From: Prinia subflava
Lineage: Eukaryota; Chordata; Aves; Passeriformes; Cisticolidae
NCBI RefSeq assembly: GCF_021018805.1
Contig: NC_086249.1
Coordinates: 79,572,472-79,636,471 of the forward strand
Reading direction: 5' to 3'
DNA length: 64,000 bases
This document shows, piece after piece, positions 49,601-60,617 of this stretch. Under the pieces are notes generated by a model. That model saw only the letters and a program-made list of their open reading frames with translations. It was not told the DNA's origin and ran no database searches. Numbering within the stretch: position 1 is the stretch's first letter; every line of letters begins with the position of its first letter. The position numbers and the translations under genes are program-made.

Positions 49601-52600
49601 GCAAGCAAGTAAGCAAATGCTGACCTCCAGAGAAGACAAATCTTTCAAGAATTATAAGTACTTAAGTCAGGTGATGTGCATTGCTTTGCAGAACATATGT
49701 AATCTGAATTCCTTAAATTTTCTTCCTTTGGAAAGACTTCTAGATTTCACTCTGTCAGTAGGGTATTACCTACCACCAAAGTTTTGCAGCCATGCTTTGG
49801 CTTTTTGAAAAAGATTAAAGTTGGAGCAGGTCTCTCACAGGACACCAAGCTTCATCTTGCTTGGCACGACTTATTCCCTATATTAAACTCTTCAATGCTC
49901 TGTCCAGTTCCAGATTTTGCTCTGCAAGAATCACAGTTGTGGAAGTTACCACAAAACATTCATCCTTCTTCTCCCTGGATTGTCTGCTTCTTAGAGGTAG
50001 AGGTTCCTGATGGAACTCTGGACTTTATTTATGTCCCCAGTACAAAGAATGCTGAAATGCTTCTGCAGATTGCAACTGGTAGCCCTGTTTCTTTCTGGGA
50101 AAGAAACATCAGCCTCATCGACAGAGCACATCTTCAGACATGTCATTCCATCCATTTGAGTTTGGTATACCAGAACACTACATTTTGGAGGAGGGGAACA
50201 TCAGTATTTTCTAAAATCTATCCTCATTCACAAAACATCAGGACAGGATATAAAGATGAACAGTTCCTCCTATCACCAGGAGGTCATCACTTACTGTTAG
50301 TGGTTCTCCCTGGAGAGCTTGTAGGATAAAATTACTGACAACTCTTCCATCATTCATATGCATTCGTGGACCAAAGGTATTGAATATTCTGGCAACTCTC
50401 ACTTCAACTCCTTCCTGTAGCCAAAGAAAAAAAGAATTGTTACTTCCTTAATAAAAGCCTCTTTCTCCCTAAAAGCGTAAACTCTCGCCTGTCAAAAAGC
50501 TTTTTAAGAATCCATCTTTCAGCTTTAACATGCACTATTTTCTAATAATGAACCACTTCAAATCTCTCCTCAGCCCTTCTGAAAAATGTAGTGCATATAG
50601 CAAGGTAATTTATACTAGTTCTCAGTATTTGTAATGCAAATTTAAATCAGTACTAGAACAGCTCATGATTTTAGCACATGCATTTTCTTCCAGGAAGAAC
50701 ATTAAGATTTTTCAGTAATACCTTTCCAATAACAACTTACTTCACCTTGTGTCTTGAGGACTTAGCTACTTTTTTTGCATATAAGTGAAATCTCACAATC
50801 ACCAGATTTAGTACCAAGGCAGCACTTCCATAGATTATAAAAGTCCATATTTCAGAGAAGCTTAACATATCAGAGAAGTATGTTTTACAAAGGTCACAAA
50901 GTGGTTTTGTAACCACATCATTTTCTAGTGCCCTTATTATTAGGCTGTGTAAATGCTTGCATTACAATCTTCAATGGCGCAGTTTTTTTCCAAGAAACAT
51001 CTTTACCATTTCCAGAAGTACTTTCTACAGAATATTTTGCAAATTTTCAAAGCAAAATGCAACAAATATGTAAAATTGAAACCTTTCTGGACAAAGCATT
51101 TTAACAGTTAGAGACTGTAGACTGAAGTAATCTCTCTTATTTTGATTGAAACATTCATTTGGACAAGCCACAGTTTGTGATAAAGTCTACAAGAAGGATG
51201 TTTGGCCCTTGTGCCCTAGAACAGGATACTGCTGAGTTCAGAGCAATATGGTATCCTGTAAGCAGAGAGATGCTCTCATCTGAGAGTGACAGTCACAAGG
51301 TAGGGAAGAAGGTGTCAACCTCAGTGCAGGCCTGTGTATCCTCCTCATATTACCTGGTCCTCCCACCTTCCAAAAAAAGACATCCTTGTATCACTTAAAG
51401 GAAAAAAAAAGTGAAGCAAACTTTCTGTGCTCTGATTCAGCTGAAGTCACAAGCACAGTACTCTGGAGCTGCTAATATTCCTTCCATAACTATTCCTTCA
51501 GAGGATACACAGAACATCCTGTATTTTCCATACATTTTACTAAGGCTTAGACCAATGCTTTCTCTTGTCTCGGAAGAGGGTGTATGTGGAAGAAGTGTAT
51601 TGTTGGTACATCCATGGCTGAAAGCCGCAGCTCACACACAATTCACTCAGAAGAGACCTGGAAATACATTTTTCTTGGAAATAAATGCAGCTTCATGTAC
51701 AAGAGACACTTGCAGGAAAATGTGACCTTCTCTCTTAGGTCTCCAAGTGATGCATAAACAAACAAATCCTCAAAAGGATTTTCATGAAAGCAGTAGAATT
51801 AGCTTTTTACACACAAAAGGGACATTCAATACATCACCTATTACTCAGTGTTGAGAAATCAGGAACATCAAGTAGTACAGGTGAAGACAAACTCCTCCCA
51901 GTATGGAGAAAGTCAAATAACATTTAATTCCTTTTAGCTGCAGGTAAGGTTTCATTTGTCATGATCAAACTTTGTTTGCAACTGCAACTAAATGGTAAAC
52001 TAACAGTAACAAGGGAGGTAACTATTGTGCCACAGGAGAAAGATACACAGTCTTTGTCCAACAAGCTTGTATCCACAACAGAGCCAAAAAAATAACCTCA
52101 CATCCACTGGGTCCTTGCCGCTGAAAGAGACTCTGGAACAAGTAGAAGTCCCTTTCCATGCAAAATGCATCAACTGGGAATATGCTCTTTACTTCTTGTT
52201 AGCTAAAAAAACACAGCAGTGTAACATTTTAAATGTATACTTCCAGCAGCACATGACAGAACCATTCCCAAAGCCTCCACTGCATTTGGAAAGACATACT
52301 CTCATAGAGCTGCTCCTTCGTTTTGCCCAGCACTTCATCTTAAGAAGGCCACTGACTCCTTCAGGAAGGTACTGTATCTCACATGGGCTTTCCAGATATT
52401 GTCATTAATAACAAGTGTAGTAAATAAGGCACTTGGAAGCTAGTATTCAAGATAAAAATAACTCATTCAACAATCCTGACCAAAAAGCCTCTCTTGCACA
52501 ATCTACAGCAGCAGCCTTGTTTTCCAGTATTGGTTGGAAACTAGCAAGGGATCTAGAGAAGAAAAACAACACATTCTCTATAGGCACTTACGCATAGTCA

Positions 52601-55600
52601 CAATGAATACATTATTTCTTCTCCCTTCTATTTATTCACCTCTCCCCTTGTAACGTTGTCTTTTAAAAGGAGTAACCTTTTATTTATAGTATCATCTAGC
52701 AAAGATTTTCTCTGCAGCCTAGTGCTTTGAAAAATCTATGTTCCATGCAGCTGATTTTTCATTTGCCCCTTTAAAACTGGAATCTGTCATCTCAAAAGAA
52801 ACTCTTCCACAAAGATTTTGGAGCCAGTAACTTAAAAATTAACCCTCCTTTTGCTGTTTCATGAACATTTCATTTGAAGTTATCCTTTTTATATGTTGAG
52901 CAGCTCTACTCCTTCTTGTATTGTCTGTGTCTTAGCTACGTCCCTTTATTCCGAATATTATCAAATAACATGTAGTAATGACCTCTACCATATTCCCCAC
53001 TATCAAAGTCAATTAGTTCCCCAAGTTTAAAGCAGTAAATCATGTACAGTATTTTATCATATCCTAGAGAAAGGAAAAAAACCTCTTTGGCTCATATTTA
53101 TACTACTAAATGTAAGAGAGCTTGAGATTTATCCCTAATGCTGAGATAAAATGCAATCAACTGCCTTCTGTCCTCACAGTTGAAGAAAATGCCTTCCCGC
53201 AGCAGATTGATCAGAAAGAAAATTCCTTGAGCAATCCAAAAAAGAGCCTGAGAGCAAGATCATAAAACGCAGGACTGTGGGCTAGCAAAACACTTCAGCT
53301 CACTCTATTATTTATCAGTATGAACTTCTTCACAGAGACTGTGCCTGTACAGATGAAAAGAAACAGTAAAGAAGCAAAAGAGATTGTTATGGCTTATGGA
53401 GATATCGCCTCTGAATAAGTACTCAAGACTATTTTATAGCTGTCAGTCAAAATGCAGCATAAATGTAGCATTAATTATCCAGTCTCCCCTGCAAAACAAA
53501 GCTGTCCATGGTTTTCAGCATCAATCTTTGCCAGGGATTCAGTTTTAGAGATCTCAGGTCCAGAAACTATCAAGGGTATAAAGGATGTTATAATAACTCC
53601 TTAATTTAAAAATACATATTTTAATTTTATAAGCTTTTTAAGAGCAGGTATCTCCTTTTGTTGACTGTCTTAGAAAACAGATCAATACAATTCAAATGCC
53701 GAGTTTCTCTTAACCAAACCAACTCGAACATGGTATGTTGCAGCTGTAATTTACAAGGATATCAGGGCAAGCTTCTATTAATTACCAGTCTTCCTTCTTT
53801 CTTCTTCCTTTCCTCTGTGGATCTATCTGAACAGCAAGTATGAGTTAGACCTCCCTGCATAAAAGACCAGGAAAGGAAAAGCTACAAATGTCTGCTCTCC
53901 AGCAGACAACTGGAATTAAAAACTGCTGGGGAAGTCCAGACAGTAGCAGGGCTATCACTGTGACCCGATACAAATCTTTACTCATGTCTCAGCCAAAATT
54001 ACTTAGATTGTTGTCTGCATTCCTTGCTCTAGTAGTCATTTTCTTACTGATTCATATTCTTTCCCATGTGTTTCACAGATCATTAACTCCCAAAATTGTT
54101 CCCAAACCTCTGAATTGCAATCACAGAAGAATTGCTATCACTGTGTACACTGGATCCATCTATGATGTGTTTAAGCTACAATACTCTACAATGAGGGTGG
54201 GTCTAAGGAATTTCATTTCTATGTTCTGTCAATTGTATAAAAAATGCCATTAATACTCTGTTACCAATAGCTTATTTGTATTATTTTGCAAAAACAGTGA
54301 TGTGGAGATGTGAATTTCATAAACACTAAAGCTCCTAAACAAGCTAGGAAGGATAGCCTCACTGATCTGACTCTATCCTTTGGGCATAATGCAGGTCCCT
54401 GAACACAACCTACAACTTTACAGTTAAAATATTACCATGCTTATAGTTCAACACTTCAGCTACTCTAAGGCAATTCCAAAACTATCACTAAATGTGATAG
54501 TTATATCATAAACAAGCCCATTTCTTACCATTAAAGCTTTCAGAGCCACATAGCTGGTATAAAAAAATAGATAGAAGAAAGTGGAAGAAGAAGAAAAATT
54601 TTCCTGTAACATTCCCTAGCGACCTAAAGTGTTGCTTCAGCTCTGGAGAACTTCCTTACAGGTCAGTAGCATAAGAAAAGAAAGAAATCTAGTTCACAAA
54701 ACACCCTTAATATGCCCCGCATTTAAATTGCTGTGTATTTTTGTTTACAACACACCTATGCAGATGATGCAAATCCCTGCAATGAAGGTAGTATCAGATT
54801 CTAGTCAGTACTTAAATTAATCCAGAGTATTGGAGCAAACATTAATACCTAGATTTCCAGGTAGCTCCAGAATGCCAAATGCAATTTTTTTAAGGTTGAA
54901 CAGATAACTGAATGGCAATTCCTGAACAAAGCACAAAATTCACACTGCAATACTGTGTGCTGAAACTTCCCTTCTACTGCTTTTTCAGGTGATGAAGTCA
55001 AGAAATGCTTAATTCATAGGGGTCAAAATAAGTGAACAAAACAACACTGCCAGCAGTAAAGAATGAACTGAAAGTGCCTTGGTCAGGACAGGCTAATGAG
55101 GAACTCCGACAACAGCAAATAGTCAGTTTTGACTAGATTCAAAAACCATTCTGATTCAAACAGGCTGCCTGGAAGTATAATGCAGAAATTTAGTTTTACC
55201 TCCCATTTTTTGGAAATACTATTAGGTGTTTAATGTACCTAGAAATGTGCATAATGATGAAAATCTTTGTAAGAAATGACAAAAAAATGCAAAATAACTT
55301 TGCCTGTTGCTTCTTTTTATTGAAGCTGAGAGATTCTGGAAATAGTTTAGCCTGAAATACTGCAAATCCTACTGTTTCGGGCTAGGTCACTGCTACTGAA
55401 AATCGTCTTAAAAGCACAATGCTTATTTGCATAGAGGAAATCAGACCTTTTCAAAAGGTAAGGTTTCCCCCACTAATATATATAGCATATCACCTAAATA
55501 CTACCCACCCCTCTCTCTTCCCCACACCAGCTCAACAGTGTTTCAGAATATATCTGAACACAGGACAAGCTTGGGCAGACTTCACTACCCCATGATGAAA

Positions 55601-58600
55601 TACAGGAAATATGTCACAGAGCTGCCCCTAGGACAGACAGCTCATGTGCATTGAGTTTCTGCTTAATGTATGTGTGCACTGCAGTTCCACCTTACAAACC
55701 TTTCCTATTCATTGTAAATCCTGCATAACATTTATGAGATACTATCATGACTCATTCTGTGGTTTTAAGATACAGCCCATGATTTTAAAAATTACCTACT
55801 CATGCCCTTCTAAAAGAATACTGCAGTGTGTACCACGAATCTGCAAAAAATGGAACACCCTACAGCACAAGGATTTCTCATAAAAACTGCAATCTTTAAC
55901 TGCAAATGCGTTTCCAGACTGACAAGAAATATTTTGCTACAGTGAAATACTGGAGACATCATCCTCAACAAGAGTAGTATCACCATATTGGACCTTAAAT
56001 GATTTAAAAGAGAACAAAGGTGACAGAACCTCTGCCTTCTCTGTCTGGTAGGAGAGATAAGACAGAATTACAACTCTATACTAAAATAGAATTTCCTAAA
56101 GTCTTATCACTTCAGCTTGATTCTGTTTTCAAGGTTTATAAAAGCACTTAGGATTTTATACTTTAAAGGTTTAAAATTCTATAAAATACACTATGTTTGA
56201 TTTATACTTTTATATATTAAGGCTAAAAATAACAAGAAATACTGATACCATTTTCTTTAGTCTGCCACATTTGCTAATTGAATAGTCTGCTGGAGCCTAG
56301 CTGAACTACAATTAAGCAAGATTTACATACAGGTAAAGAGTCAATGCTACATTAGTTAATGATGAGTTTCTACTTGCTGGTTAGGAAACAAAAGGAAACT
56401 GGCATGTATAATCTCCTAAACGTATTTTAAACTGCATTTTTATTCTCATGTTACTGTCTTTGTCTGAAAACAGGCATTACATAGCTAGGTATTCATTAAG
56501 GTCTGTATTTATACTTACATAATTTTAAGACATTTCAAAAGTACTTGAAATACATTGCTTCTACATAAGTACTCATTAAAGATCTTCCCCATTCTTACTG
56601 TATATTCTGATTTTGATTATTCTCCTTCAACATTCCACATTTATCAGTAATGGCCCCATTCAATCTCATTGACTTCTCAGCACACTAAGGTCACCTCAGT
56701 TTAATCTGTCTAAAAACTATTTACTATACTGAAAGACATATTATACCTGTTAAGACTAAAGCACATTTTCTACAAGAAGACTGCTCATCTGAAAACACGC
56801 AACAGATGGGAACAATAAAACCTTCCCATTAAAGAAAACAGATTTTGCAACAACAGGATAAGTGTTCCTACTCAAGACGTTCTCTTCTGCCCTCTTACTC
56901 CTAAATACACATATTCCAGTCGTGCCATACATTTGCCTTCAATAATTACAGAAAAACCACTCAATCTGATGCAAGTTTAATACCTGCTTCATGTATGCAT
57001 AGCACATGGTCTCTGCAACCCGCTTTCCTTCATCATAGCAGGCTCTTGGACCTATTGGATTCACATGCCCCCAGTAGTCCTCATTTTGAGGGTGAACTTC
57101 AGGATCTATGGAAAAAAAACCACCTTAGATTATGATATATCAAAAGATGACTATATATGATGAAACCTTCAGTAGAGCATTGGTGTTCACAAGTCAGCAC
57201 AGCTGCTCTCTGAATTCGGCATTTTAGAAAATCTTACATTTTAACACAACTTCTTTAAACTGCAATCACTGGAACCATGAAAATGGCACTGGCAGAAGAT
57301 GAAAGACTAGTAAAATAACTGAGTACAAGCAAACAGCAGCCAGCAACTGCTTTCCCTAAAAGGGTGTGAAACAGAGGGTAAATTCAACTCTTCTATGCAA
57401 AGACACACTATCTCAAGGGCATAAACATGACTTTTACCTAATGTTCCTCAGAGGAAACATTATAGGTTATGTAGGCAGCAGTTATGTAGGAGGCATTATA
57501 GATTATGTAGGAAAGTAAAGCATATTCAAATTTCATAAAATACAAGAGGGGAAGAAAAATGGAGAAAATAGGGATGTACTGAATTCCCTAAGGACATAAG
57601 GGTGATATACCACGAAGCACTTAACATTTCTTCTATTTTACCCTAAGCATTTTTACTAGCTATCACTGGGCACAATCAGGTTAAACAATCCTTTCATTTG
57701 ATTCAGTATAGAAGTTCTTGATCATAAAAAACAATCAAACAACCATCACCTAGGAACCTTGACAGTGTGTGCTTTATATGCTTGAAAAAACACAAACACT
57801 TGGTTAGACTTCTTTGTTGTCTCTAGGACAGTGTAATTTCTACTGGGTTTAAAGTTTGCATACATTACTATAGAATTTCCTAGTGTTGAAAGCTAAGTTT
57901 TGAAACAGCCTTGACAGTCAGTTCTGATTAAATCTTCCTGATTTTATGCTGCTGAGACATAATTATGAATGAATTTGTGCCAGACAAAAGCCACAGAACA
58001 ATGGTAAAGGCATACAAGTTTTACATGATTATAAAAGCCCACAGCAATCGTACAAGGGCCTGAAAAAGTGCTGTGGAAAAGGAGATACTCCAGAAGGGAG
58101 TTTGTTCAGTTACAGAAGAGTCCTTGGGACTACCACTTTTCTCTGCAGAGCCTGAGCATGGATAATCTAAGGCTTGGGAGGCAGCAGGAATGCTGCACAT
58201 ACTCAAGCCACTTTGGCTGGCCAATCATCTCAGTGATCTATTGCTAGGGCATTTACTTTGAATCTTCTGCACTGAAGTTGCTCTACCCAAGTGTACGCCT
58301 GGAGGCGTGTTCTTTGTCCTTCCTCACTTTTTGCTCACAAAGCTTTGTATCTTGTAACACGGCTGATCAGTCTTTGTTAATCTGTTTGTTCTTTACAGCC
58401 AAGAGTCAAATCTACTGTTCAGCAGGGTACTGTGCCTGTGTATCTCCACTAACCTTGCAACATTGCTATTATCAATTATGCAATAATTCAGAACAGAAGG
58501 AAGTTTCTCTAGCAGGCACAGGGTCTGTTACACACCCAAGGAAGTACTAGAGATTCTTGCTGCACCATTCTATCCATCACTCTTCCACTCCTTCACTTCT

Positions 58601-60617
58601 AACAGTAAGAGGAAGATGGAGAGCACTGCCAAATATTACATTTTAAGAGACACCAGAAGAACCTGCATGCACAACCAGTATTTTCTTAGCTTGGAGGTTA
58701 CATCCTTTGTCTCTTACACACCAGGACAATTGCTAAATCTTAACAATACAATTCCTATGTGATGGGAAAAAGATAGGCATATTTATTACTGAAATAATCT
58801 TTCTTCTTAGGTTTTCGTTATCGGGATTTTAGAGTACAATACTCAATTTCCCCACAAGCCCTTTGGAAAAAAGAAACATAAACCAGGGCATGGGAAAGAT
58901 ACAGACAACACCATAAGTCTCCTGCCACCACTCTTGACTAGATACATAAAACAAGCACTGTAAATGCCCTTCTCACATTTTAAACTCTAAGAACATCTCC
59001 TAAAAAAGCAAGCTAAGACAGTGATGAAAATCTATTGTTCTGGTATCTGACAAAAGATGTGTAAATATCCTTTTACACAGTCATATCTGAAGAGCTCTAA
59101 ATACTGTTTTATTCTTCTTACCTCCATAAACCTCTGATGTAGAGGCCAGCAGCAGCCGTGCTCCAACACGTTTAGCTAAACCTAGATTTGGGCAATGGGA
59201 AAAGAAGAACATAATTAGAGCAAATGCAAGAATCTTTCACTCATGCTGGCTGTTTTAGTGTGATCCTGTTTCACATGTTTTTACAGAGAATTAGATTTTT
59301 CTAACTAGGAAAATTTAGCTGTAAATCACATCCATAACCCCCACTTCCAAACTAGAAAGCTTAAGAAACAGCAGAGCAGCACCTGCATGTGATGTGTTTG
59401 TCTCTGGGACTAGTAGTTGCATTGAATTAAGATCCAAGAACATAATCTATTACAATCTAAATAAAGGCCAAGGAAATCAGGATCTTAAAACAACACAGTA
59501 TATTATGATTACCAAATCCGTCTTTACACAGATTAAAGACAAGCTATGTGAAGAAACTTACAAAAAGTCACATGTTATAGGACAAAAATCAATCTTTTCT
59601 CCTTTATTATGCCTTTTTAAACTGCTTGGATGATCCTGCCCATCAATTGAGATTATCCTGCATTTCATTTCAATGGCTTTCTGCTCTTCAAGTTGGCATG
59701 GTAATCAAAGAAATCTCTCACCTGTGCCATTCTGATACCTCAATAGCTTCTGAATCACTTGATTCTCTGAACTGTACTCTCTACAGTATCACTCAAATAA
59801 GAAACTCAGCTATGCTAATGCCCAGGAGTTTTTCAGAATCATAAAAATTCTTAGGATCAATGACACTCAGATCATTCTGCATCAAATGGCACAAAGATGG
59901 AAGGAAAATGCAGTGAGTGAAGGCTTGAGGTCTTCTTTTCACAGACCCATTCCCAGTATCAAAACTAACAGACAAAGCTGAAAATATTGCCTTGTAATTA
60001 TCCAGCATGAAGCTAGACATTAACACTCTTTCAGAATTTGCTAGCCAAGGCATGCACAAGAGAGTGCACTAGTCCTGATATCTGGAGTTTAAACCAGTGC
60101 AGTTCCACCTAGTCCAATGTTTGCTGAGGTGGAAAGAAACATTCATTACTTATGGTAACTGTGGAAACATTCCAGTTACCAAAGTGAAAACTGCAGGCAT
60201 GAACACAACTGTGCTATAAAAACCCCATGCTCTTAGTTGTTCCTGTTACTTCTGTAATTACTGCACACTGCATAGCCACCTTAAAGACACAAAGTTCTTG
60301 TGCTTTGACAGCCATGTTGTCAGTGTTCATTTGCAGATACATTTAAAGGACAAAAATCTTCAAAGAGGGTAAAAATACCCCAACCTTATTTTGCTTAAAG
60401 AAACACCTTTTCAAAATGAACAACTCATTTGCTTCATCCTCCCCTCTCCCCAGCAACTCTGCCAGGCTTATATGATGTCTAACCAAGTTAAATAATAAAA
60501 CATTCCACTTACCCAGCATGTTTAATGTCCCAATAGTGTTGGTCTTCAATGTTTTTATAGGATTATACATGTAATTTGGAGGAGAAGCAGGAGATGCCAA
60601 ATGGTAGATCTGGTCCA
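40563..60617 (-). CDS. UXS1: UDP-glucuronate decarboxylase 1 (UXS1), last nine coding exons; N-terminus outside window
   Basis: Exons in transcript order are 60617-60513, 59181-59122, 57105-56984, 50414-50295, 46820-46777, 45742-45682, 44293-44236, 42045-41942 and 40694-40563. All junctions are GT-AG and join in one frame to about 268 residues, matching human residues about 153-420 nearly throughout. UXS1 is a short-chain dehydrogenase-type, NAD-dependent enzyme of the Golgi/ER lumen. It converts UDP-glucuronate to UDP-xylose, the first sugar of the proteoglycan linker. Visible catalytic features are STSEVYG and the YxxxK pair in ACYDEGKR (Tyr231 and Lys235 by human numbering). The C-terminus is a basic tail ending RHN. 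The transmembrane anchor and Gly-rich NAD motif belong to exons right of 64000. Nothing is truncated or frameshifted in the visible part. Confidence 0.97.
41942..42045 (-). CDS. UXS1: UXS1 exon: substrate-domain segment [15 protein letters not shown]
   Basis: The 104-base exon encodes [20 protein letters not shown], then [15 protein letters not shown]. The donor is GTG|GTATGT and the acceptor TTTAATAG. The RKPD-I-KAK-LGW wording is typical of the C-terminal part of extended SDR sugar-nucleotide enzymes. Confidence 0.97.
42190..43260 (+). mobile_element. Old CR1 LINE fragment (RT piece to 3' end) in a UXS1 intron
   Basis: It is antisense to UXS1. Near 42225-42400 the plus strand encodes degraded reverse transcriptase: [12 protein letters not shown], then [19 protein letters not shown], the counterpart of the catalytic [12 protein letters not shown] motif. 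A section is missing after that. CR1 3' UTR text follows at about 42690-43260 ('GGCAAATTATATCCTGGGCT', 'GGAGAGGCTGAAAGACCTGG', 'TTCCAAGCTCAACCATTCCA'). It has many indels and stops, so it is older than the 21993-24400 copy. The left edge is approximate. Confidence 0.9.
44236..44293 (-). CDS. UXS1: UXS1 exon: [19 protein letters not shown]
   Basis: A 58-base exon with acceptor TTTGTAG and donor G|GTGAGT. The encoded [15 protein letters not shown] is nearly invariant in vertebrate UXS1. Confidence 0.96.
45682..45742 (-). CDS. UXS1: UXS1 exon: [20 protein letters not shown]
   Basis: A 61-base exon with acceptor TTTTTTACAG and donor TTG|GTGAGT. It encodes the helix after the active-site region, the V-S-D-L-V motif typical of extended SDRs (serine split with the preceding exon). 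A 101-bp intronic repeat copy begins 72 bases upstream of it in the transcript sense. Confidence 0.96.
45815..45915. repeat. Intronic direct repeat, copy A (101 bp)
   Basis: It aligns without a gap to 46580-46680 with about 11 differences in 101 bases, by my hand count. Both copies contain CCTCCTAAGAGCTCC- or ACTCCTAAGAGCTCC-type text, then TAAAGCAGATCAGGCAGCT. They share orientation and sit exactly 765 bases apart within one UXS1 intron. Confidence 0.9.
46580..46680. repeat. Intronic direct repeat, copy B (101 bp)
   Basis: This is the partner of 45815-45915, about 89% identical. It ends 96 bases from the donor of the 46777-46820 exon, so the two copies nearly bracket the 1034-base intron. 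No transposon family was recognised. Confidence 0.9.
46777..46820 (-). CDS. UXS1: UXS1 exon: [15 protein letters not shown]
   Basis: A 44-base micro-exon with acceptor TGCTTTAG and donor AG|GTAAGC. It encodes the [14 protein letters not shown] motif conserved across UDP-sugar SDR enzymes. This is human [15 protein letters not shown] with Pro and Thr for two Ser. Confidence 0.96.
47254..47280. repeat. Perfect 12-bp-stem hairpin in UXS1 intron
   Basis: The arms AGAGACCACTAA and TTAGTGGTCTCT are exact reverse complements around the loop ATG. It lies in the intron between exons 50295-50414 and 46777-46820, with no further pairing outside the arms. Confidence 0.9.
50295..50414 (-). CDS. UXS1: UXS1 exon: [12 protein letters not shown] segment
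   Basis: The 120-base exon runs exactly 40 codons in phase 0, with acceptor GCTACAG and donor ACA|GTAAGT. It encodes [20 protein letters not shown], then [28 protein letters not shown] and NDGRVV are the family's NAD/substrate-binding segments. A 181-codon open frame on the opposite strand (49784-50329) is only its shadow plus intron. Confidence 0.98.
50415..56983 (-). other. UXS1: UXS1 intron (6.6 kb)
   Basis: AT-rich intronic sequence. I found no exon, RNA gene or recognisable transposon in it. It is the longest UXS1 intron fully visible here. Confidence 0.7.
56984..57105 (-). CDS. UXS1: UXS1 exon: catalytic YxxxK exon
   Basis: The 122-base exon has acceptor TTTCCATAG and donor CAG|GTATTA, a weaker donor than the others. 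It encodes [20 protein letters not shown], then [20 protein letters not shown]. Tyr and Lys of YDEGK are the general acid/base pair of the SDR fold (Tyr231 and Lys235 by human numbering). Asn in HPQN replaces a Ser in human. Confidence 0.98.
57106..59121 (-). other. UXS1: UXS1 intron (2.0 kb)
   Basis: Intronic sequence with the 36-bp tandem repeat near one end. No other structure was recognised. Confidence 0.7.
57458..57515. repeat. Imperfect 36-bp tandem repeat, about 1.6 copies
   Basis: CATTATAGGTTATGTAGG at 57458 recurs as CATTATAGATTATGTAGG at 57494, and a half-unit GTTATGTAGG lies between them. It lies in a UXS1 intron, 350 bases from the catalytic exon. Confidence 0.75.
59122..59181 (-). 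CDS. UXS1: UXS1 exon: [19 protein letters not shown]
   Basis: A 60-base exon with acceptor AAATCTAG and donor GAG|GTAAGA. It ends in ASTSEVYG, the Ser/Thr motif that completes the SDR catalytic centre with the YxxxK of the next exon. Confidence 0.97.
60513..60617 (-). CDS. UXS1: UXS1 exon: [19 protein letters not shown], most 5' exon in window
   Basis: The 105-base exon has acceptor TTTTCTGTAG and donor CTGG|GTAAGT. It encodes [20 protein letters not shown], then [15 protein letters not shown], nearly identical to human residues 154-188. It contains the LASPASP NAD-contact loop and the K-T-N-T-x-G-T-x-N motif. It enters mid-codon, so at least one earlier coding exon must lie beyond 64000. 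Confidence 0.98.

Noticed and set aside
49784..50329. 181-codon plus-strand open frame
   Set aside because: It overlaps a confirmed UXS1 exon on the opposite strand and otherwise lies in intron. No domain was recognised.
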